NCBI RefSeq assembly: GCF_020523825.1
Contig: NZ_JAJALK010000002.1
Location: 1 to 64,000 of the forward strand
DNA from: Methylobacterium brachiatum
GTDB lineage: Bacteria > Pseudomonadota > Alphaproteobacteria > Rhizobiales > Beijerinckiaceae
DNA: 64,000 nt
Direction: 5' to 3'
The notes under the pieces were generated by a model that worked only from the letters and a program-made list of their open reading frames with translations, did not search any database and was not told the DNA's origin. The position numbers and the translations under genes are program-made. Position 1 is the stretch's first letter, and each line of letters starts with the position of its first letter. Shown in pieces: positions 41,547 through 52,658 of this stretch.

Positions 41547-42530
41547 ATGGCCGTCGTCCTCGACATCCTGAAGAACGATCCGCGCTCGGCGCGCCTGCGC
41601 CATCCCGAGAAGGCGCACCGGCCGGACCAGCCCGTCCAGGCCAAGAAGCCGGACTGGATCCGGGTCAAGGCGCCGGGCTCCAAGGCCTGGACCGAGACCC
41701 AGAAGATCGTCCGCGAGCACGGCCTCGTCACGGTCTGCGAGGAAGCCGGCTGCCCCAATATCGGCGAGTGCTGGGAGAAGCGGCACGCCACCTTCATGAT
41801 CATGGGCGATACCTGCACGCGGGCCTGCGCCTTCTGCAACGTCCGCACCGGCCTGCCCGACGCCCTCGATCAGCACGAGCCGGAGAAGATCGGCGACTCG
41901 GTGGCCAAGCTCGGCCTGCACCACGTCGTGATCACCTCGGTGGACCGGGACGACCTGAAGGATGGCGGCGCGCAGCATTTCGCCCGGACCATCGCGGCGA
42001 TCCGCAACGCGAGCCCCGGCACCACGGTGGAGATCCTGACCCCCGACTTCCTGCGCAAGGACGGGGCCCTCGAAGTCGTGGTCGCGGCCAAGCCCGACGT
42101 GTTTAACCACAACCTCGAGACGGTGCCGGCCAAGTACCTGACGGTGCGGCCCGGCGCCCGCTACTTCCACTCGGTGCGCCTGCTGCAGCGGGTGAAGGAG
42201 CTCGACCCGTCGATCTTCACCAAGTCCGGCATCATGGTCGGGCTCGGCGAGGAGCGGAACGAGGTGCTCCAGCTCATGGACGACCTGCGCTCGGCCGATG
42301 TCGACTTCCTGACCATCGGCCAGTACCTGCAGCCGTCGAAGAAGCACCACGAGGTCGTGCGCTTCATTCCGCCCGACGAGTTCAAGACCTACGAGACCAC
42401 CGCCTACGCCAAGGGCTTCCTGCTGGTCTCGGCCACGCCCCTGACCCGCTCGTCGCACCATGCCGGCGAGGATTTCGCGCGGCTGCAGGCGGCCCGCCTC
42501 GCCAAGCTGTCGCCCGCGCTCTCGGCCTGA
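41547..42530 (+). CDS. lipA: Lipoyl synthase
   Basis: LipA is a radical-SAM enzyme that inserts two sulfurs into octanoyl groups on the E2 subunits of 2-oxoacid dehydrogenases and on GcvH. The 327 residues show both clusters: auxiliary Cys64, Cys69 and Cys75 ([14 protein letters not shown]) and the radical-SAM motif Cys90, Cys94 and Cys97 (CTRACAFC). The C-terminal SSHHAGEDF supplies the conserved RSSxHA-type serine. It is followed 16 bases later by a RatA/Coq10 gene, a frequent alphaproteobacterial neighbour. Confidence 0.97.
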   Translation: MAVVLDILKNDPRSARLRHPEKAHRPDQPVQAKKPDWIRVKAPGSKAWTETQKIVREHGLVTVCEEAGCPNIGECWEKRHATFMIMGDTCTRACAFCNVRTGLPDALDQHEPEKIGDSVAKLGLHHVVITSVDRDDLKDGGAQHFARTIAAIRNASPGTTVEILTPDFLRKDGALEVVVAAKPDVFNHNLETVPAKYLTVRPGARYFHSVRLLQRVKELDPSIFTKSGIMVGLGEERNEVLQLMDDLRSADVDFLTIGQYLQPSKKHHEVVRFIPPDEFKTYETTAYAKGFLLVSATPLTRSSHHAGEDFARLQAARLAKLSPALSA

Positions 42531-42546
42531 GAAAGTCCCGACACCG

Positions 42547-43002
42547 ATGCCGTCTTTCCGGGTTACCCGTGCGGTGCGGCATTCGCCGCAGCAGATGTAC
42601 GATCTTGTGGCCGATGTGGAGCGCTATCCCGAGTTCCTGCCGCTGTGCGAATCCCTGCGGGTGATCCGCCGCCAGGACATGCCGGAGGGCGGGCAGGTGC
42701 TGATCGCCGAGATGGGCGTCGGCTACAAGGCGATCCGCGAGCGCTTCACCACGCGGGTCAGCCTGGATCCGGACAACCGCAAGATCGTGGCCGAGTATAT
42801 CGACGGCCCGTTCCGCCATCTGGAGAACCGCTGGCTGTTCAAGGAGGCGCCGGACGGCGGCTGCACCGTCGACTTCTTCATCACCTACGAGTTCAAGAGC
42901 CGGACGCTGGGCCTCCTGATGGGCACGATGTTCGACCGCGCCTTCCGCAAGTTCACCGACGCCTTCGAGGGACGGGCGGACCGGATGTACGGCACCGCCT
43001 GA
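42547..43002 (+). CDS. START-domain protein of the Coq10/RatA family
   Basis: A 151-residue SRPBCC/START protein. The family pattern is clear: VRHSPQQMYDLVADVERYPEFLP at the N-terminus, then FRHLENRWLFKEAPDGGCTV and VDFFITYEFKSRTLGLL. In eukaryotes Coq10 binds ubiquinone and supports respiration; in E. coli RatA blocks 70S formation and is called a toxin. The lipA neighbourhood favours a ubiquinone-related role, but that is inference. The ATG at 42547 is the family start. Confidence 0.88.
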   Translation: MPSFRVTRAVRHSPQQMYDLVADVERYPEFLPLCESLRVIRRQDMPEGGQVLIAEMGVGYKAIRERFTTRVSLDPDNRKIVAEYIDGPFRHLENRWLFKEAPDGGCTVDFFITYEFKSRTLGLLMGTMFDRAFRKFTDAFEGRADRMYGTA

Positions 43003-43443
43003 GGGGGCTTTCGGTCGAGCGCGTCCGTCATCGCGCGCGCAGCGAGCTGACTCAGGGCTGCGTGCGGTCCCGGACCGTGGCGCTTCCCCGGTTTGCTCCG
43101 CTGCGCGCAAGGATGGGCCCGGCCCCGAAGGGATCCGGTCGCCTCGCCCGAGATGAGCCTCCGATCGCCTAGGTCGGGTGACCGAGTTGACAGCGTTGCG
43201 GCCTCACCGCCGGCGTTGCGCCAATATTGCACAGCTTGCGGCGCAGGCGCGGAACGACAGCATCTGCCCATGCACTGCCTTCAATCTCACTATATCGCCC
43301 GATAAAACCACGGCCGCCTGCAAGTCGTACGCAGGACAGCGCCGTCGCGGCACTCAGCTTTACAGCTTCTTGGGAGCGTGCCAGCAAAACGCATCGGGAT
43401 CCAATTGATTCCGTCGTTTTACTGACACTTTCAGGAATTGATC
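43003..43443. other. Gene-free stretch before the lipoprotein gene
   Basis: About 440 bases. TTGACA occurs at 43186-43191 without a good -10. Small ORFs on both strands lack support. AGGAATTGATC just before 43444 is a plausible RBS for the lipoprotein. Confidence 0.4.
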
Positions 43444-43962
43444 ATGACGTACAGGAAGGCGGTGCTCGCCATTCCTCTGACGACGGCTGCCCTGATCACG
43501 CTGACGGCCTGCAACAGCACCGGCACGGCTTCGGGGGCGGCCCCGGCGGCGGCCGGTGCCAGCGCCGCGCCGGTCGCCCTGGCCGAGGACCGCTTCAGCC
43601 CGTCCTTCATCCACGCCCATCTCAAGGTCAGGCGCACCACGGTCGATCAGGTGCTGGCGCTGTACGGCCCTCCGGCGAGCCGGGACAACGTCGCCTCCCC
43701 GTCGGGGGATCGCAGCGTCATGACCTATATCCGGCCCGAGGCGGTCAAGGGCGGGGTCGGCGAAACGCTGGGCGCCATCGCGTCCCTGACCCCACTGGGG
43801 TCGTCGGCAGGCGAGGCCCTCTACCATGCCGGCGGCGCGGTCGACGGTGTCGAGAGCATCGCCGCCGCCTCCGCGGCCTCGTCCGCCAAGGCCCGGGGCG
43901 CCGGCAACAAGCTGGAGCTGGTCTTCGTGAACGGCCGCCTGGCCGACTGGCGCCTGCTGTAG
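43444..43962 (+). CDS. Outer-membrane-type lipoprotein, BamE/SmpA-like
   Basis: A 172-residue lipoprotein. The signal peptide ends in LTAC with the lipid-modified cysteine at 23, followed by Asn-Ser, which favours outer-membrane sorting. After a low-complexity Ala/Gly stretch (about 27-45) there is a compact part HLKVRRTTVDQVLALYGPPA that resembles the start of a SmpA/OmlA (BamE-like) fold, then an Ala-rich helix and a C-terminal LELVFVNGRLADWRLL strand pair. The family assignment is tentative. Confidence 0.7.
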   Translation: MTYRKAVLAIPLTTAALITLTACNSTGTASGAAPAAAGASAAPVALAEDRFSPSFIHAHLKVRRTTVDQVLALYGPPASRDNVASPSGDRSVMTYIRPEAVKGGVGETLGAIASLTPLGSSAGEALYHAGGAVDGVESIAAASAASSAKARGAGNKLELVFVNGRLADWRLL

Positions 43963-43984
43963 CGCCGCGCCGCGGGGTGCGCGA

Positions 43985-45202
43985 TCAGGCCCGGGCCGGA
44001 GCGGCGACATGCTCCGGCCGCACGCCCATCCCGATCATCCGGGCGGGCAGGGCCTGAAGGAACGGCAGCCGGTCGAGGATGCGCAGGGCCAGGGGCGCCC
44101 GGAACGGGGCGTCGGCCTTGAGCGCGGTGGCGATCACCCGGGCCTGGATCACCCGCTGCAGCATCTGGGTCGCCCGGACCGGGAACATCCGCCGAGCCTG
44201 GACGCGGGCGAGGTCGGCCTCGGTCACGCGCCCCGCCCGCAGGGGCTCGGCCAGGATGTTGGCCGCCGCCACCGCGTCTTGGATCGCCAGGTTGATGCCG
44301 ACCCCGCCCACCGGCGACATGGCGTGGGCGGCATCGCCGATGCAGAGCAGGCCGGGGCGATGCCAGCGCGCCAGCCGATCGACGGTCACGGTGAGGAGCT
44401 TCACCGCATCCCAATCGGCGATGGATTCGGTGCGGTCGGCCAGGAACGGCGCGATCTCGGCCACCGTCGCCCGGAAGGCCGGCAGTCCCTTGGCGCGGAG
44501 CGCCGCGTCGCCGCCCTTCGGGACCACGTAGGCGCATTGCCAGGCGTCGCCCCGGTCCAGCGTGATCAGGATGCGCCCCGGGCCGAACCGCCCGGCCGCC
44601 GCCTCCGGGTCGCCGTCCCGGCGCGGCAGGCGGAACCACAGCACGTCGATCGGCGCCCCGAAGGCCCGGGGCGCGAATCCGGCAAGCGCGCGCATCCGCG
44701 AATGGCGGCCGTCGGCGCAGAGCACGAGGTCGGACCGGATCTGCACCGGCCCGTCCGGCCCCTCGGCCCGCACGCCCACGACATGGCCCCCGTCTTCGAT
44801 GAGGTCGTGGGCCTCGGTCCTGCGGATCAATCGAAACCCCGGATAGCCGGACGCTTCACCGGCCAAAAAGTCCAAAAAATCCCATTGCGGCATGAAGGAC
44901 AGGAAGCGGTTGCGGGTCGGCAGCCGGCTGAAATCCGCGACCCGGTAGCTCCGGTCATTCACGACGCCCGAGAAGGTCTCGACTCGCCGCTGGGGCAGGG
45001 CGCGGAACCGCTCGGCGAGGCCGAGCTCGTCCATCAGGTCGAGGGTGGAGGGGTGGATCGTGTCGCCGCGGAAGTCGCGCAGGAAATCGGCGTGCTTCTC
45101 CAGCACCGTGACGGCGATCCCGGCCCGGGCGAAGAGCAGGCCGGCCATCATCCCGGCCGGGCCGCCGCCGACGATGCAGAGCTGGGTCTTCAGGCCGTCC
45201 AT
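43985..45202 (-). CDS. FAD-dependent monooxygenase (UbiH/PHBH-type)
   Basis: A 405-residue group A flavoprotein monooxygenase. The FAD ADP-binding motif CIVGGGPAGMMAGLLFARAG (about 9-28), the middle motif VLCADGRHSRMR (about 167-178) and the FAD-ribityl motif LCIGDAAHAMSPVGGVGIN (about 282-300) are all present. Such enzymes hydroxylate aromatic or quinone substrates with NAD(P)H and O2; the substrate here is unknown. It lies 18 bases after the CinA-type gene on the same strand and is probably co-transcribed with it. Confidence 0.88.
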   Translation of the reverse strand: MDGLKTQLCIVGGGPAGMMAGLLFARAGIAVTVLEKHADFLRDFRGDTIHPSTLDLMDELGLAERFRALPQRRVETFSGVVNDRSYRVADFSRLPTRNRFLSFMPQWDFLDFLAGEASGYPGFRLIRRTEAHDLIEDGGHVVGVRAEGPDGPVQIRSDLVLCADGRHSRMRALAGFAPRAFGAPIDVLWFRLPRRDGDPEAAAGRFGPGRILITLDRGDAWQCAYVVPKGGDAALRAKGLPAFRATVAEIAPFLADRTESIADWDAVKLLTVTVDRLARWHRPGLLCIGDAAHAMSPVGGVGINLAIQDAVAAANILAEPLRAGRVTEADLARVQARRMFPVRATQMLQRVIQARVIATALKADAPFRAPLALRILDRLPFLQALPARMIGMGVRPEHVAAPARA

Positions 45203-45220
45203 CGAGCCCTCCGCACCTGA

Positions 45221-45718
45221 TCAGTCGACGAGTGCCCCTTCGAGCAAGCCGAGCGCGTCCGCGACCGCCGCGCGGCGGATCGCGCCGCGGCCGAGGTCGC
45301 CGTAGCGTCGTTCCAGGTGGCGGCGCCCGCCTTCGCGCAGGGCGAGCCCGAAATGGACCAGCCCGACCGGCTTCTCGGCGCTGCCGCCGCCGGGGCCGGC
45401 GATGCCGGTGATCGCCACCGCGACCGTGGCGCGCGAGGCGGCCAGCGCCCCGCAGGCCATCGCCCGGCCGACCTCCTCGCTGACGGCGCCGTGCCGGCGG
45501 ATCAGGTCCATCGGCACCCCGATCGCCTCCGCCTTGGCCTCGTTCGAGTAGGTGACGTAGCCGCGCTCCACCACCGCCGAGGAGCCCGGCACCGCGGTGA
45601 GCAGCCCCGCCACCAGCCCGCCGGTGCAGGATTCGGCCGTGACGATGGTGCGTCCGGCCTCGGCATAGGCGGCGACCAGCGCCGCGGCGCGGTCGAGAAG
45701 CTCCGTGTCGTCGATCAT
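45221..45718 (-). CDS. pncC: CinA-family nicotinamide-nucleotide amidohydrolase
   Basis: A 165-residue protein equal to the C-terminal domain of CinA. The motifs TAESCTGGLVAGLL (about 29-42), VVERGYVTYSNEAKAEAIGV and ITGIAGPGGGSAEKPVGLVH are diagnostic. PncC deamidates nicotinamide mononucleotide to nicotinate mononucleotide, recycling NMN released by DNA ligase. Stand-alone forms of this size are common in rhizobia beside ispDF. It is the upstream gene of a pair with the monooxygenase. Confidence 0.92.
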   Translation of the reverse strand: MIDDTELLDRAAALVAAYAEAGRTIVTAESCTGGLVAGLLTAVPGSSAVVERGYVTYSNEAKAEAIGVPMDLIRRHGAVSEEVGRAMACGALAASRATVAVAITGIAGPGGGSAEKPVGLVHFGLALREGGRRHLERRYGDLGRGAIRRAAVADALGLLEGALVD

Positions 45719-45817
45719 GCGCGAGGCTCGCCCTGGGCCGGAGCGCCCTATCTCGTGTTGTGACCCAAGCCCGGCCCCGGCTCAAGGACCGGCGCCCACA
45801 CCGGAGACCCCAACCCG

Positions 45818-46216
45818 ATGATCTTCCCCGCGACCACGGCTGTCTACGCCGCGCTGCTCGCCCTCGTGTATCTCGGCCTGTCCGGCTGGGTGATGGGTTC
45901 TCGCGTCTCCGGCAACGTCCTGTTCGGCGACGGCGGCGACGAATCCATGCTCAAGCGGGTCCGCTCGCACGCCAACTTTTCCGAATACGTCCCGCTGGCG
46001 CTGATCCTGGTCGGCCTCCTGGAAGCCGGCGGCGGCAGCCACGGCCTCGTCCAGGGGCTGCTGATCGCCCTGCTGGTCGGCCGCATCCTGCACCCGATCG
46101 GCATGTTCGCCGCGCCCAACTCCCCCCGCCAATTCGCCTGCCGGGGCGGCGGCATCCTGCTGACGCTGGCCGTGCTCGCCATCGCGGCGATCGCGCTGCT
46201 GCTGCGGACGGCGTGA
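45818..46216 (+). CDS. MAPEG-family membrane protein
   Basis: A 132-residue protein with four hydrophobic helices. The MAPEG signature is visible: SMLKRVRSHANFSEYVPLAL (about 46-65, with the conserved Arg-x-His-x-Asn-x-x-Glu) and GRILHPIGMF. Eukaryotic members are glutathione transferases or eicosanoid enzymes; bacterial roles are largely unknown but may be detoxification. It is on the opposite strand to cinA and ispDF. Confidence 0.85.
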   Translation: MIFPATTAVYAALLALVYLGLSGWVMGSRVSGNVLFGDGGDESMLKRVRSHANFSEYVPLALILVGLLEAGGGSHGLVQGLLIALLVGRILHPIGMFAAPNSPRQFACRGGGILLTLAVLAIAAIALLLRTA

Positions 46217-46561
46217 TTCGTTTTTTGGATGGGGCGGCCGTCATCGAACGGTGCGTTCGTGGCCTCCGACAGGGGTGCTCAGGGCATGATGGGCGCCCAT
46301 CAAACCAATCCCCTCATCTGAGGTGCCGTCGCGAAGCGGAGGCCTCGAAGGAGGCCTCCAGCCGGCCGCGCGCTCCCTGGAGGGCTCCTGCGAGGCTCGC
46401 TGCGCTCGCACCTCAGGATGAGGGCAGGGGGGATAGACCCGATGTCGTGCGCCAGCCCGCGCAGCTGGCTGACCGATCGCTTTTTCTGATCACGCCGTCG
46501 CGGCCGGGTCGCCGATCGTCGTCCCTCTTCAAAGAACGGGAGGGAAAGGCGCCGGCGCCCC
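46217..46561. other. Intergenic stretch with a type A repeat
   Basis: About 345 bases between convergent MAPEG and ispDF genes, mostly filled by the palindromic element at 46310-46430. No gene is supported and no canonical terminator was found. Confidence 0.5.
46310..46430. repeat. Palindromic intergenic repeat, type A
   Basis: A 120-base element bounded by CCCCTCATCTGAGGTG and CACCTCAGGATGAGGG, with internal inverted blocks (GGAGGCCTCGAAGGAGGCCTCC, GCGCGCTCCCTGGAGGGC). It matches the element at 63189-63308 and a worn copy at 39186-39261. It resembles RUP/REP-type intergenic mosaic elements of alphaproteobacteria. Confidence 0.75.
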
Positions 46562-47893
46562 TCACCCCTGCCGCATCGCGGTCTCGGCCTCCGCGTCGAG
46601 GGCGGGGCCGACCTCTTCGGGGAGGCGGATCGTGGCGGCGGCCTGGGCGGCGAGGCCTTCGGCGCGGCCGACGAAGCCGAGCTTTTCCGTGGTCGTCGCC
46701 TTGATCGACACGGCGGTCAGCGGCACGCCGGCGATCTCGGCGATGCGCGCCCGGATCGCCTCCCGGTGCTGGCCGATCCGCGGCGCCTCGGCCAAGACGG
46801 TGATGTCGAGATGGTCGATCCGGCCGCCCCGGGCCCGGACCAGCCCGCAGGCATGGGCCAGGAACTGGTCGGAGGAGGCGCCGCGCCAGCGCTCGTCGGA
46901 GGGCGGGAAGTGGGTGCCGATATCGCCGTCCGCGATGGCGCCGAGCAGCGCGTCGGTGAGCGCGTGCAGCGCCACGTCGCCGTCTGAATGGGCAAGCACG
47001 CCGCGATCGGCCGGGATCTTGATGCCGCCGAGCCAGACATGGTCGCCGGTGGTGAAGGCGTGGACGTCGAAGCCGGTGCCGAGGCGGGTGACGTAGGCGG
47101 TCATGGCGCGGGCTCCGGGCGCTGGCATTTCGGATGGGTCGGACGCGAAGGCCCGGTCCGCCTCGATCAGGTCGGCGGGCTGGGTGATCTTGCGGTTGGC
47201 GATGTCGCCGACGAACACCACCACGGGCAAGCCCGCCCATTCGGCGAGCGCCCCGTCATCGGTGAAGCCGTCGAGGCCTTGCGCGGCCGCGTCGCGATGG
47301 GCGCCGAGCAGCGGCGCGAAGGCGAAGGCCTGGGGGGTCTGGACCGCGCGCAGATGCTCCCGGGGCGGGGTCTCGTGCACTCGGCCGATGCCGGGGGCGA
47401 TCTCGGCGACGCGCTTGACCGTGTCGGTGACCGGCACGCCCGGCACCGCGGCGCCATGGTCGCGTCCGGCCGCGATCGCCCGGGCGATCAGGGCGGCGTC
47501 GACATAGGGGCGGGCGGCATCGTGCACGAGCACGATCTCCGGCGCGTCGCCGGATGCCAGGGCCTCGAGGCCAGCGCGCACCGAGAGCTGGCGGGTGGCG
47601 CCGCCCTCGACCGGCGCGCCGATCTTTTCGCGAAGCTCAGGCGCGAGCTCATCCAGGCAGCTGAGAAAGAACGCGGCCGCGTCGGCGGCGATCACCGGCT
47701 GGATCCGGTCGATCGCGTCCTGGGCGGCCAGCGCCGCGAGCGTGCGGGTCAGGACCGCCTGGCCGCCGACCCGGCGATACTGCTTGGGGGTGCCCCCGCC
47801 GATGCGGATGCCGCGGCCGGCCGCGACCACCACGGCGGCGACGCCGGACCCCGTATCCACGGGTCCGGTGGCAGGCGTGCCGGTGGCGGGCAT
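46562..47893 (-). CDS. ispDF: Bifunctional IspD/IspF enzyme of the MEP isoprenoid pathway
   Basis: A 443-residue fusion. Residues about 18-240 are IspD (CDP-methylerythritol synthesis), with the nucleotide-binding motif [20 protein letters not shown] and [10 protein letters not shown]; residues about 285-440 are IspF (cyclodiphosphate synthase), with the zinc-site motif [28 protein letters not shown] and [14 protein letters not shown]. The missing IspE step is supplied by a separate gene elsewhere. Fusion IspDF is typical of alphaproteobacteria. It is divergent from the dus gene, as in other rhizobia. Confidence 0.96.
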   Translation of the reverse strand: MPATGTPATGPVDTGSGVAAVVVAAGRGIRIGGGTPKQYRRVGGQAVLTRTLAALAAQDAIDRIQPVIAADAAAFFLSCLDELAPELREKIGAPVEGGATRQLSVRAGLEALASGDAPEIVLVHDAARPYVDAALIARAIAAGRDHGAAVPGVPVTDTVKRVAEIAPGIGRVHETPPREHLRAVQTPQAFAFAPLLGAHRDAAAQGLDGFTDDGALAEWAGLPVVVFVGDIANRKITQPADLIEADRAFASDPSEMPAPGARAMTAYVTRLGTGFDVHAFTTGDHVWLGGIKIPADRGVLAHSDGDVALHALTDALLGAIADGDIGTHFPPSDERWRGASSDQFLAHACGLVRARGGRIDHLDITVLAEAPRIGQHREAIRARIAEIAGVPLTAVSIKATTTEKLGFVGRAEGLAAQAAATIRLPEEVGPALDAEAETAMRQG

Positions 47894-48063
47894 GGGCGGC
47901 GAACTCGTCGAAACCGGGAAGCGGACGGCAGCGGGCGCGCGGGCCAGCCGTGCTGCCGGACCTCTGCCGGTGAGGATGAGCGTCGTTTAAGCGGGGGAGG
48001 GCGCGAAATCAACGCGCGGCCCCCGCTTGCCAGCGGACCGCACTTGCCTCATTGTTGTGCAGA

Positions 48064-49086
48064 ATGGCGACTGATCATTATTTAAGCGCGCTGCGCGACG
48101 GACGACCGGCCGGCGGGGGCGATTCTCCCGCCCCGCTCTGCCTGCTCGCGCCCCTGTCCGGCGTCACGGACCTGCACATGCGCCGGATCGCCCGGCGCTG
48201 CGGCGCCGATGCGGTTGTGTCCGAGATGGTGGCGGCACGCGAATTCACCCGCGGCGCCGGCGAGGCGACCCTGCGGGCGGAGGGTTCCGGGGTCGATCTC
48301 CACGTGGTCCAGCTCGCCGGCTGCGAGGCCGAGCCGATGGCCGAGGCCGCGCGGCTTGCCGAGGCCGGCGGCGCCGACGTGATCGACGTGAATATGGGCT
48401 GCCCGGCCAAGATCGTCACCGGGATCGCCTCGGGCTCGGCCCTGATGCGCGACCTCGACCACGCGACGCGCCTGCTCGCCGCCGTGCGCGGGGCGGTATC
48501 GGTGCCGGTCACCGTCAAGATGCGGCTCGGCTGGGACGACGCCACCCGCAACGCCGTCGATCTCGCCACCCGGGCCGAGCGGCTCGGGCTCAACGCCGTC
48601 ACCGTCCACGGGCGGACCCGGCAGCAATTCTACAAGGGCGTGGCCGATTGGGCCGCGATCCGCCCCGTGGTCGAGGCGGTGTCGATCCCGGTGATCGCCA
48701 ACGGCGACGTGGTCGACCTCGCCAGCGCCCGGGCGTGCCTGGCCGCCTCCGGCGCCGCCGGGGTGATGATCGGGCGCGCCGCAACCGGGCGGCCCTGGCT
48801 GGTCGGGCAGGTGGCCGCGGCGCTCGCCGGCCGTCCGGCGGAGGCGCCGTCGCGGGCCGAGCAGGCCGCCATGGCGGCCGCGCACTATACCGGGCTGCTC
48901 GCGCTCTACGGCCGCCACATGGGCGTGCGCCACGCCCGCAAGCATCTGGCCGCCTATGCCGAGACCGGCGGCGCGCTGGAGCCGGCCGAGCGCACCGCGC
49001 TCCTCACCACCACCGATCCGGAGGTGGCGCTGGCGCTTCTGGCCCGCGCCTTCGGGCAGGCCGATCTGGTCCGGGAGGCCGCGTGA
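48064..49086 (+). CDS. dusB: tRNA-dihydrouridine synthase (DusB/NifR3 type)
   Basis: A 340-residue flavin enzyme that reduces uridines in tRNA. Motifs: [20 protein letters not shown] at the start, the catalytic-cysteine block [12 protein letters not shown] (about 113-124), [11 protein letters not shown], and [13 protein letters not shown]. In rhizobia this gene is called nifR3 and is the first gene of an operon with ntrB and ntrC, as here: its stop overlaps the ntrB GTG. The ATG at 48064 is preferred over TTG codons upstream. Confidence 0.95.
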   Translation: MATDHYLSALRDGRPAGGGDSPAPLCLLAPLSGVTDLHMRRIARRCGADAVVSEMVAAREFTRGAGEATLRAEGSGVDLHVVQLAGCEAEPMAEAARLAEAGGADVIDVNMGCPAKIVTGIASGSALMRDLDHATRLLAAVRGAVSVPVTVKMRLGWDDATRNAVDLATRAERLGLNAVTVHGRTRQQFYKGVADWAAIRPVVEAVSIPVIANGDVVDLASARACLAASGAAGVMIGRAATGRPWLVGQVAAALAGRPAEAPSRAEQAAMAAAHYTGLLALYGRHMGVRHARKHLAAYAETGGALEPAERTALLTTTDPEVALALLARAFGQADLVREAA

Positions 49087-50240
49087 GCGACGACGGCTTT
49101 CCGCAGGATCCCCGTCCCGAGGCGTCGGGCGGCCGGCGCGACCCGGCCGGAGAGGCCGTGCTCAACGCCCTGCCGCTGCCGGTCCTGACCATCGGCGGCG
49201 ACGAGCGCATCCTCCACTGCAACCACGCCGCGGAGGCGTTCTTCGACTATTCCGCGCGCCTGATGCAGCGCCGCCGCCTGCGCGACATCATCCCGTTCGC
49301 CTCGCCGATCATCGCGCTCGTGGCCGAGGTCCGGCGGCGGCGGGCCAGCGTCAGCGAGTACCGGGTCGAGCTGACCCAGCCCCGCCTCGGGCTGGAGCGC
49401 AGCGTCGACGTCTTCGCCACGCCCCTGGCCGACGACGACGACGCCGTGGTGATGATGCTCCAGGAGCGCACCATCGCGGACAAGATGAACCGCCAGCTCA
49501 CCCATCGCGGCGCCGCGCGCTCGATGGTGGCGCTCGGCGCGATGCTGGCCCACGAGATCAAGAACCCGCTCGCCGGCATCCGCGGCGCCGCGCAGCTCCT
49601 GGAGAGCACCGGCGCCGAGGAGGACCGGATGCTCACCCGGCTGATCTGCGACGAATCCGACCGGATCGTGCGGATCGTCGAGCGGATGGAGCTGTTCGGC
49701 GACGAGCGCCCGGCCGATCGCGGCGCCGTCAACGTCCACGGGGTCCTCGACCAGGTGAAGCGCTCGGCCCAGTCGGGGTTCGCGCGTCATATCCGGTTCG
49801 TCGAGACCTACGATCCGTCGCTGCCGCCGGTGCTCGGCAGCCGCGACCAGTTGATCCAGGTGATCCTGAACCTCGTGAAGAACGCCGCCGAGGCGATCGG
49901 CCCGGATGCGGTCGAGGGCGAGATCACCCTGTCCACCGCCTTCCGCACCGGCCTGCGCCTGCAGGTGCCGGGCTCGCGCGAGCGGGTCAGCCTGCCGATC
50001 GAGGTCGCGATCCGCGACAACGGGCCGGGCATCTCCGCCGACCTGCTGCCCGACCTGTTCGACCCGTTCGTGACCACCAAGGCGCAGGGATCCGGCCTCG
50101 GACTTGCATTGGTCGCCAAGATCGTCGGCGACCACGGAGGCATCGTCGAGTGCGATCCCGCCCCCCGCCGTACGACGTTCCGCATCCTCCTGCCGATGTC
50201 CAGCGCCCGCGACGGGCGCGAATCGGCGGTCGATCCGTGA
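49083..50240 (+). CDS. ntrB: Nitrogen-regulation sensor kinase NtrB
   Basis: A 385-residue soluble kinase that phosphorylates or dephosphorylates NtrC depending on PII and nitrogen status. It has an N-terminal PAS domain (about 25-130; [20 protein letters not shown]), a HisKA domain with the phospho-histidine in [20 protein letters not shown] (about 156-175) and an HATPase domain with [20 protein letters not shown] and [18 protein letters not shown]. The GTG at 49083 overlaps the dus stop. No membrane helices, as expected. Confidence 0.95.
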   Translation: MSDDGFPQDPRPEASGGRRDPAGEAVLNALPLPVLTIGGDERILHCNHAAEAFFDYSARLMQRRRLRDIIPFASPIIALVAEVRRRRASVSEYRVELTQPRLGLERSVDVFATPLADDDDAVVMMLQERTIADKMNRQLTHRGAARSMVALGAMLAHEIKNPLAGIRGAAQLLESTGAEEDRMLTRLICDESDRIVRIVERMELFGDERPADRGAVNVHGVLDQVKRSAQSGFARHIRFVETYDPSLPPVLGSRDQLIQVILNLVKNAAEAIGPDAVEGEITLSTAFRTGLRLQVPGSRERVSLPIEVAIRDNGPGISADLLPDLFDPFVTTKAQGSGLGLALVAKIVGDHGGIVECDPAPRRTTFRILLPMSSARDGRESAVDP

Positions 50241-50289
50241 TGTCGCCTTGTGTTTCGGCCGCCCGGCCGGAGGTCTGAGTAAGAGAATC

Positions 50290-51750
<1,461 letters not shown>

Positions 51751-51756
51751 CGGGTT

Positions 51757-51801
51757 GCCAAAGGGCGAGCCCTTTGGCGGGGGTTCGGGGCGGAGCCCCG
51801 A
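51757..51801. repeat. Double hairpin after ntrC
   Basis: GCCAAAGGGC-GA-GCCCTTTGGC (51757-51778) is followed by TCGGGGC-GGA-GCCCCGA (51785-51801). Both stems are perfect. The pair begins seven bases after the ntrC stop and lacks a T-run; it looks like a repeated intergenic element and may protect or end the mRNA. Confidence 0.55.
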
Positions 51802-51843
51802 GACGCCTGGAGCCCCTATCTACGGCGGCGGCAAGCGCTCCGG

Positions 51844-52113
51844 TCAGCGCCGGGGCAGGATCGGGTCGCCGCGCATCAGGGCGTTGAGCCGCTCGGTGTC
51901 GAAGCCGTTGGGGATGCTGGGCACGACCGGCTTCGGGGCCGGCGCAGCCTTCACCGGGGCCGGAAGCGACCCGGTCGCCGAGGGTTCGGCCTGGGCAGCC
52001 CGCACCGTCGCGGGGGGCGCCAGATGGGCGAGCCGGTCGGCACTGACGAGGGCGACGATCGCCGTCGAGACCAGGACGAGGATGCCGCCGAAGAGAGAAC
52101 GCAGGATACGCAC
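51844..52113 (-). CDS. Small membrane-anchored hypothetical protein
   Basis: An 89-residue protein if the GTG at 52113 is used, beginning MRILRSLFGGILVLVSTAI, which forms a single N-terminal membrane helix or uncleaved signal anchor; a GTG at 52179 would add 22 residues. The rest is a Pro/Ala-rich periplasmic segment ending in NGFDTERLNALMRGDPILPRR. No family recognised. It is convergent with ntrC. Neither start has a convincing RBS. Confidence 0.5.
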   Translation of the reverse strand: MRILRSLFGGILVLVSTAIVALVSADRLAHLAPPATVRAAQAEPSATGSLPAPVKAAPAPKPVVPSIPNGFDTERLNALMRGDPILPRR

Positions 52114-52220
52114 GCAGACGACCCGGAACGCGACTTGAGACGGCAACAGATTACCCGCCGGCCCGTTAACGAAGCCCACCCCAAATTTGCGGGCCGGGTG
52201 CCAGTCTTCGGGAGGCGATA

Positions 52221-52394
52221 TTGACGAACGTCCAGGCGACCGCGAGCGACAGCCCGTTCATCCAGGGCCGCAACGCCCGCCTCTACGGTAAGCCCGTGAG
52301 CGAATGCCCCTATGCGGAGGGTTCCGAAGAGCACGCCGCCTGGATGCAAGCTTACGAGGAGGCTGTGGTCTCCGATCCGCCCGAGACGCCGTGA
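52221..52394 (+). CDS. Short ribosome modulation factor (RMF/CrpP)-like protein
   Basis: A 57-residue ORF starting with TTG at 52221 and a GGAGG RBS five to nine bases upstream. It contains GRNARLYGKPVSECPY followed by an acidic turn and AAWMQAYEEA, the pattern of RMF and related small proteins: a Gly-x-x-Ala-x-x-x-Gly motif, a CPY motif and a Trp-containing helix. RMF inactivates ribosomes as 100S dimers in stationary phase in gammaproteobacteria; the function of alphaproteobacterial relatives is not established. It is too short for many ORF finders. Confidence 0.65.
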   Translation: MTNVQATASDSPFIQGRNARLYGKPVSECPYAEGSEEHAAWMQAYEEAVVSDPPETP

Positions 52395-52425
52395 GCGCAA
52401 GCGCATCGACACCGTGCATCCCCCG

Positions 52426-52538
52426 CGTCATCCCGGGGCCGCGTAGCGGAGCCCGGGATCCAGAGACGCTAACAGCCCAAGACCTTGCGCCGTCGGCGTT
52501 TCTGGATTCCGGGCTCGCCTGCGGCGCCCCGGAATGAC
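52426..52538. repeat. Palindromic intergenic repeat, type E
   Basis: The element begins CGTCATCCCGGGG and ends CCCCGGAATGAC, with an internal pair GGAGCCCGGGATCCAGA / TCTGGATTCCGGGCTC. It folds into a long cruciform of about 110 bases. The 'GTCATCCCGGGGC...' type is very common in Methylobacterium-like genomes (general recollection, not a search). Confidence 0.75.
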
Positions 52539-52658
52539 CGAGCGGGTATGACAGCCCACCGTCGCCATCAAGAAAACCCTTCAATCGCGCCTCAGGCTTG
52601 ACCTCGCCCGGGCCCGCGGGCTTCGTGCGTCGCAGCGCAACGCGATCGTCGAGCCCCA

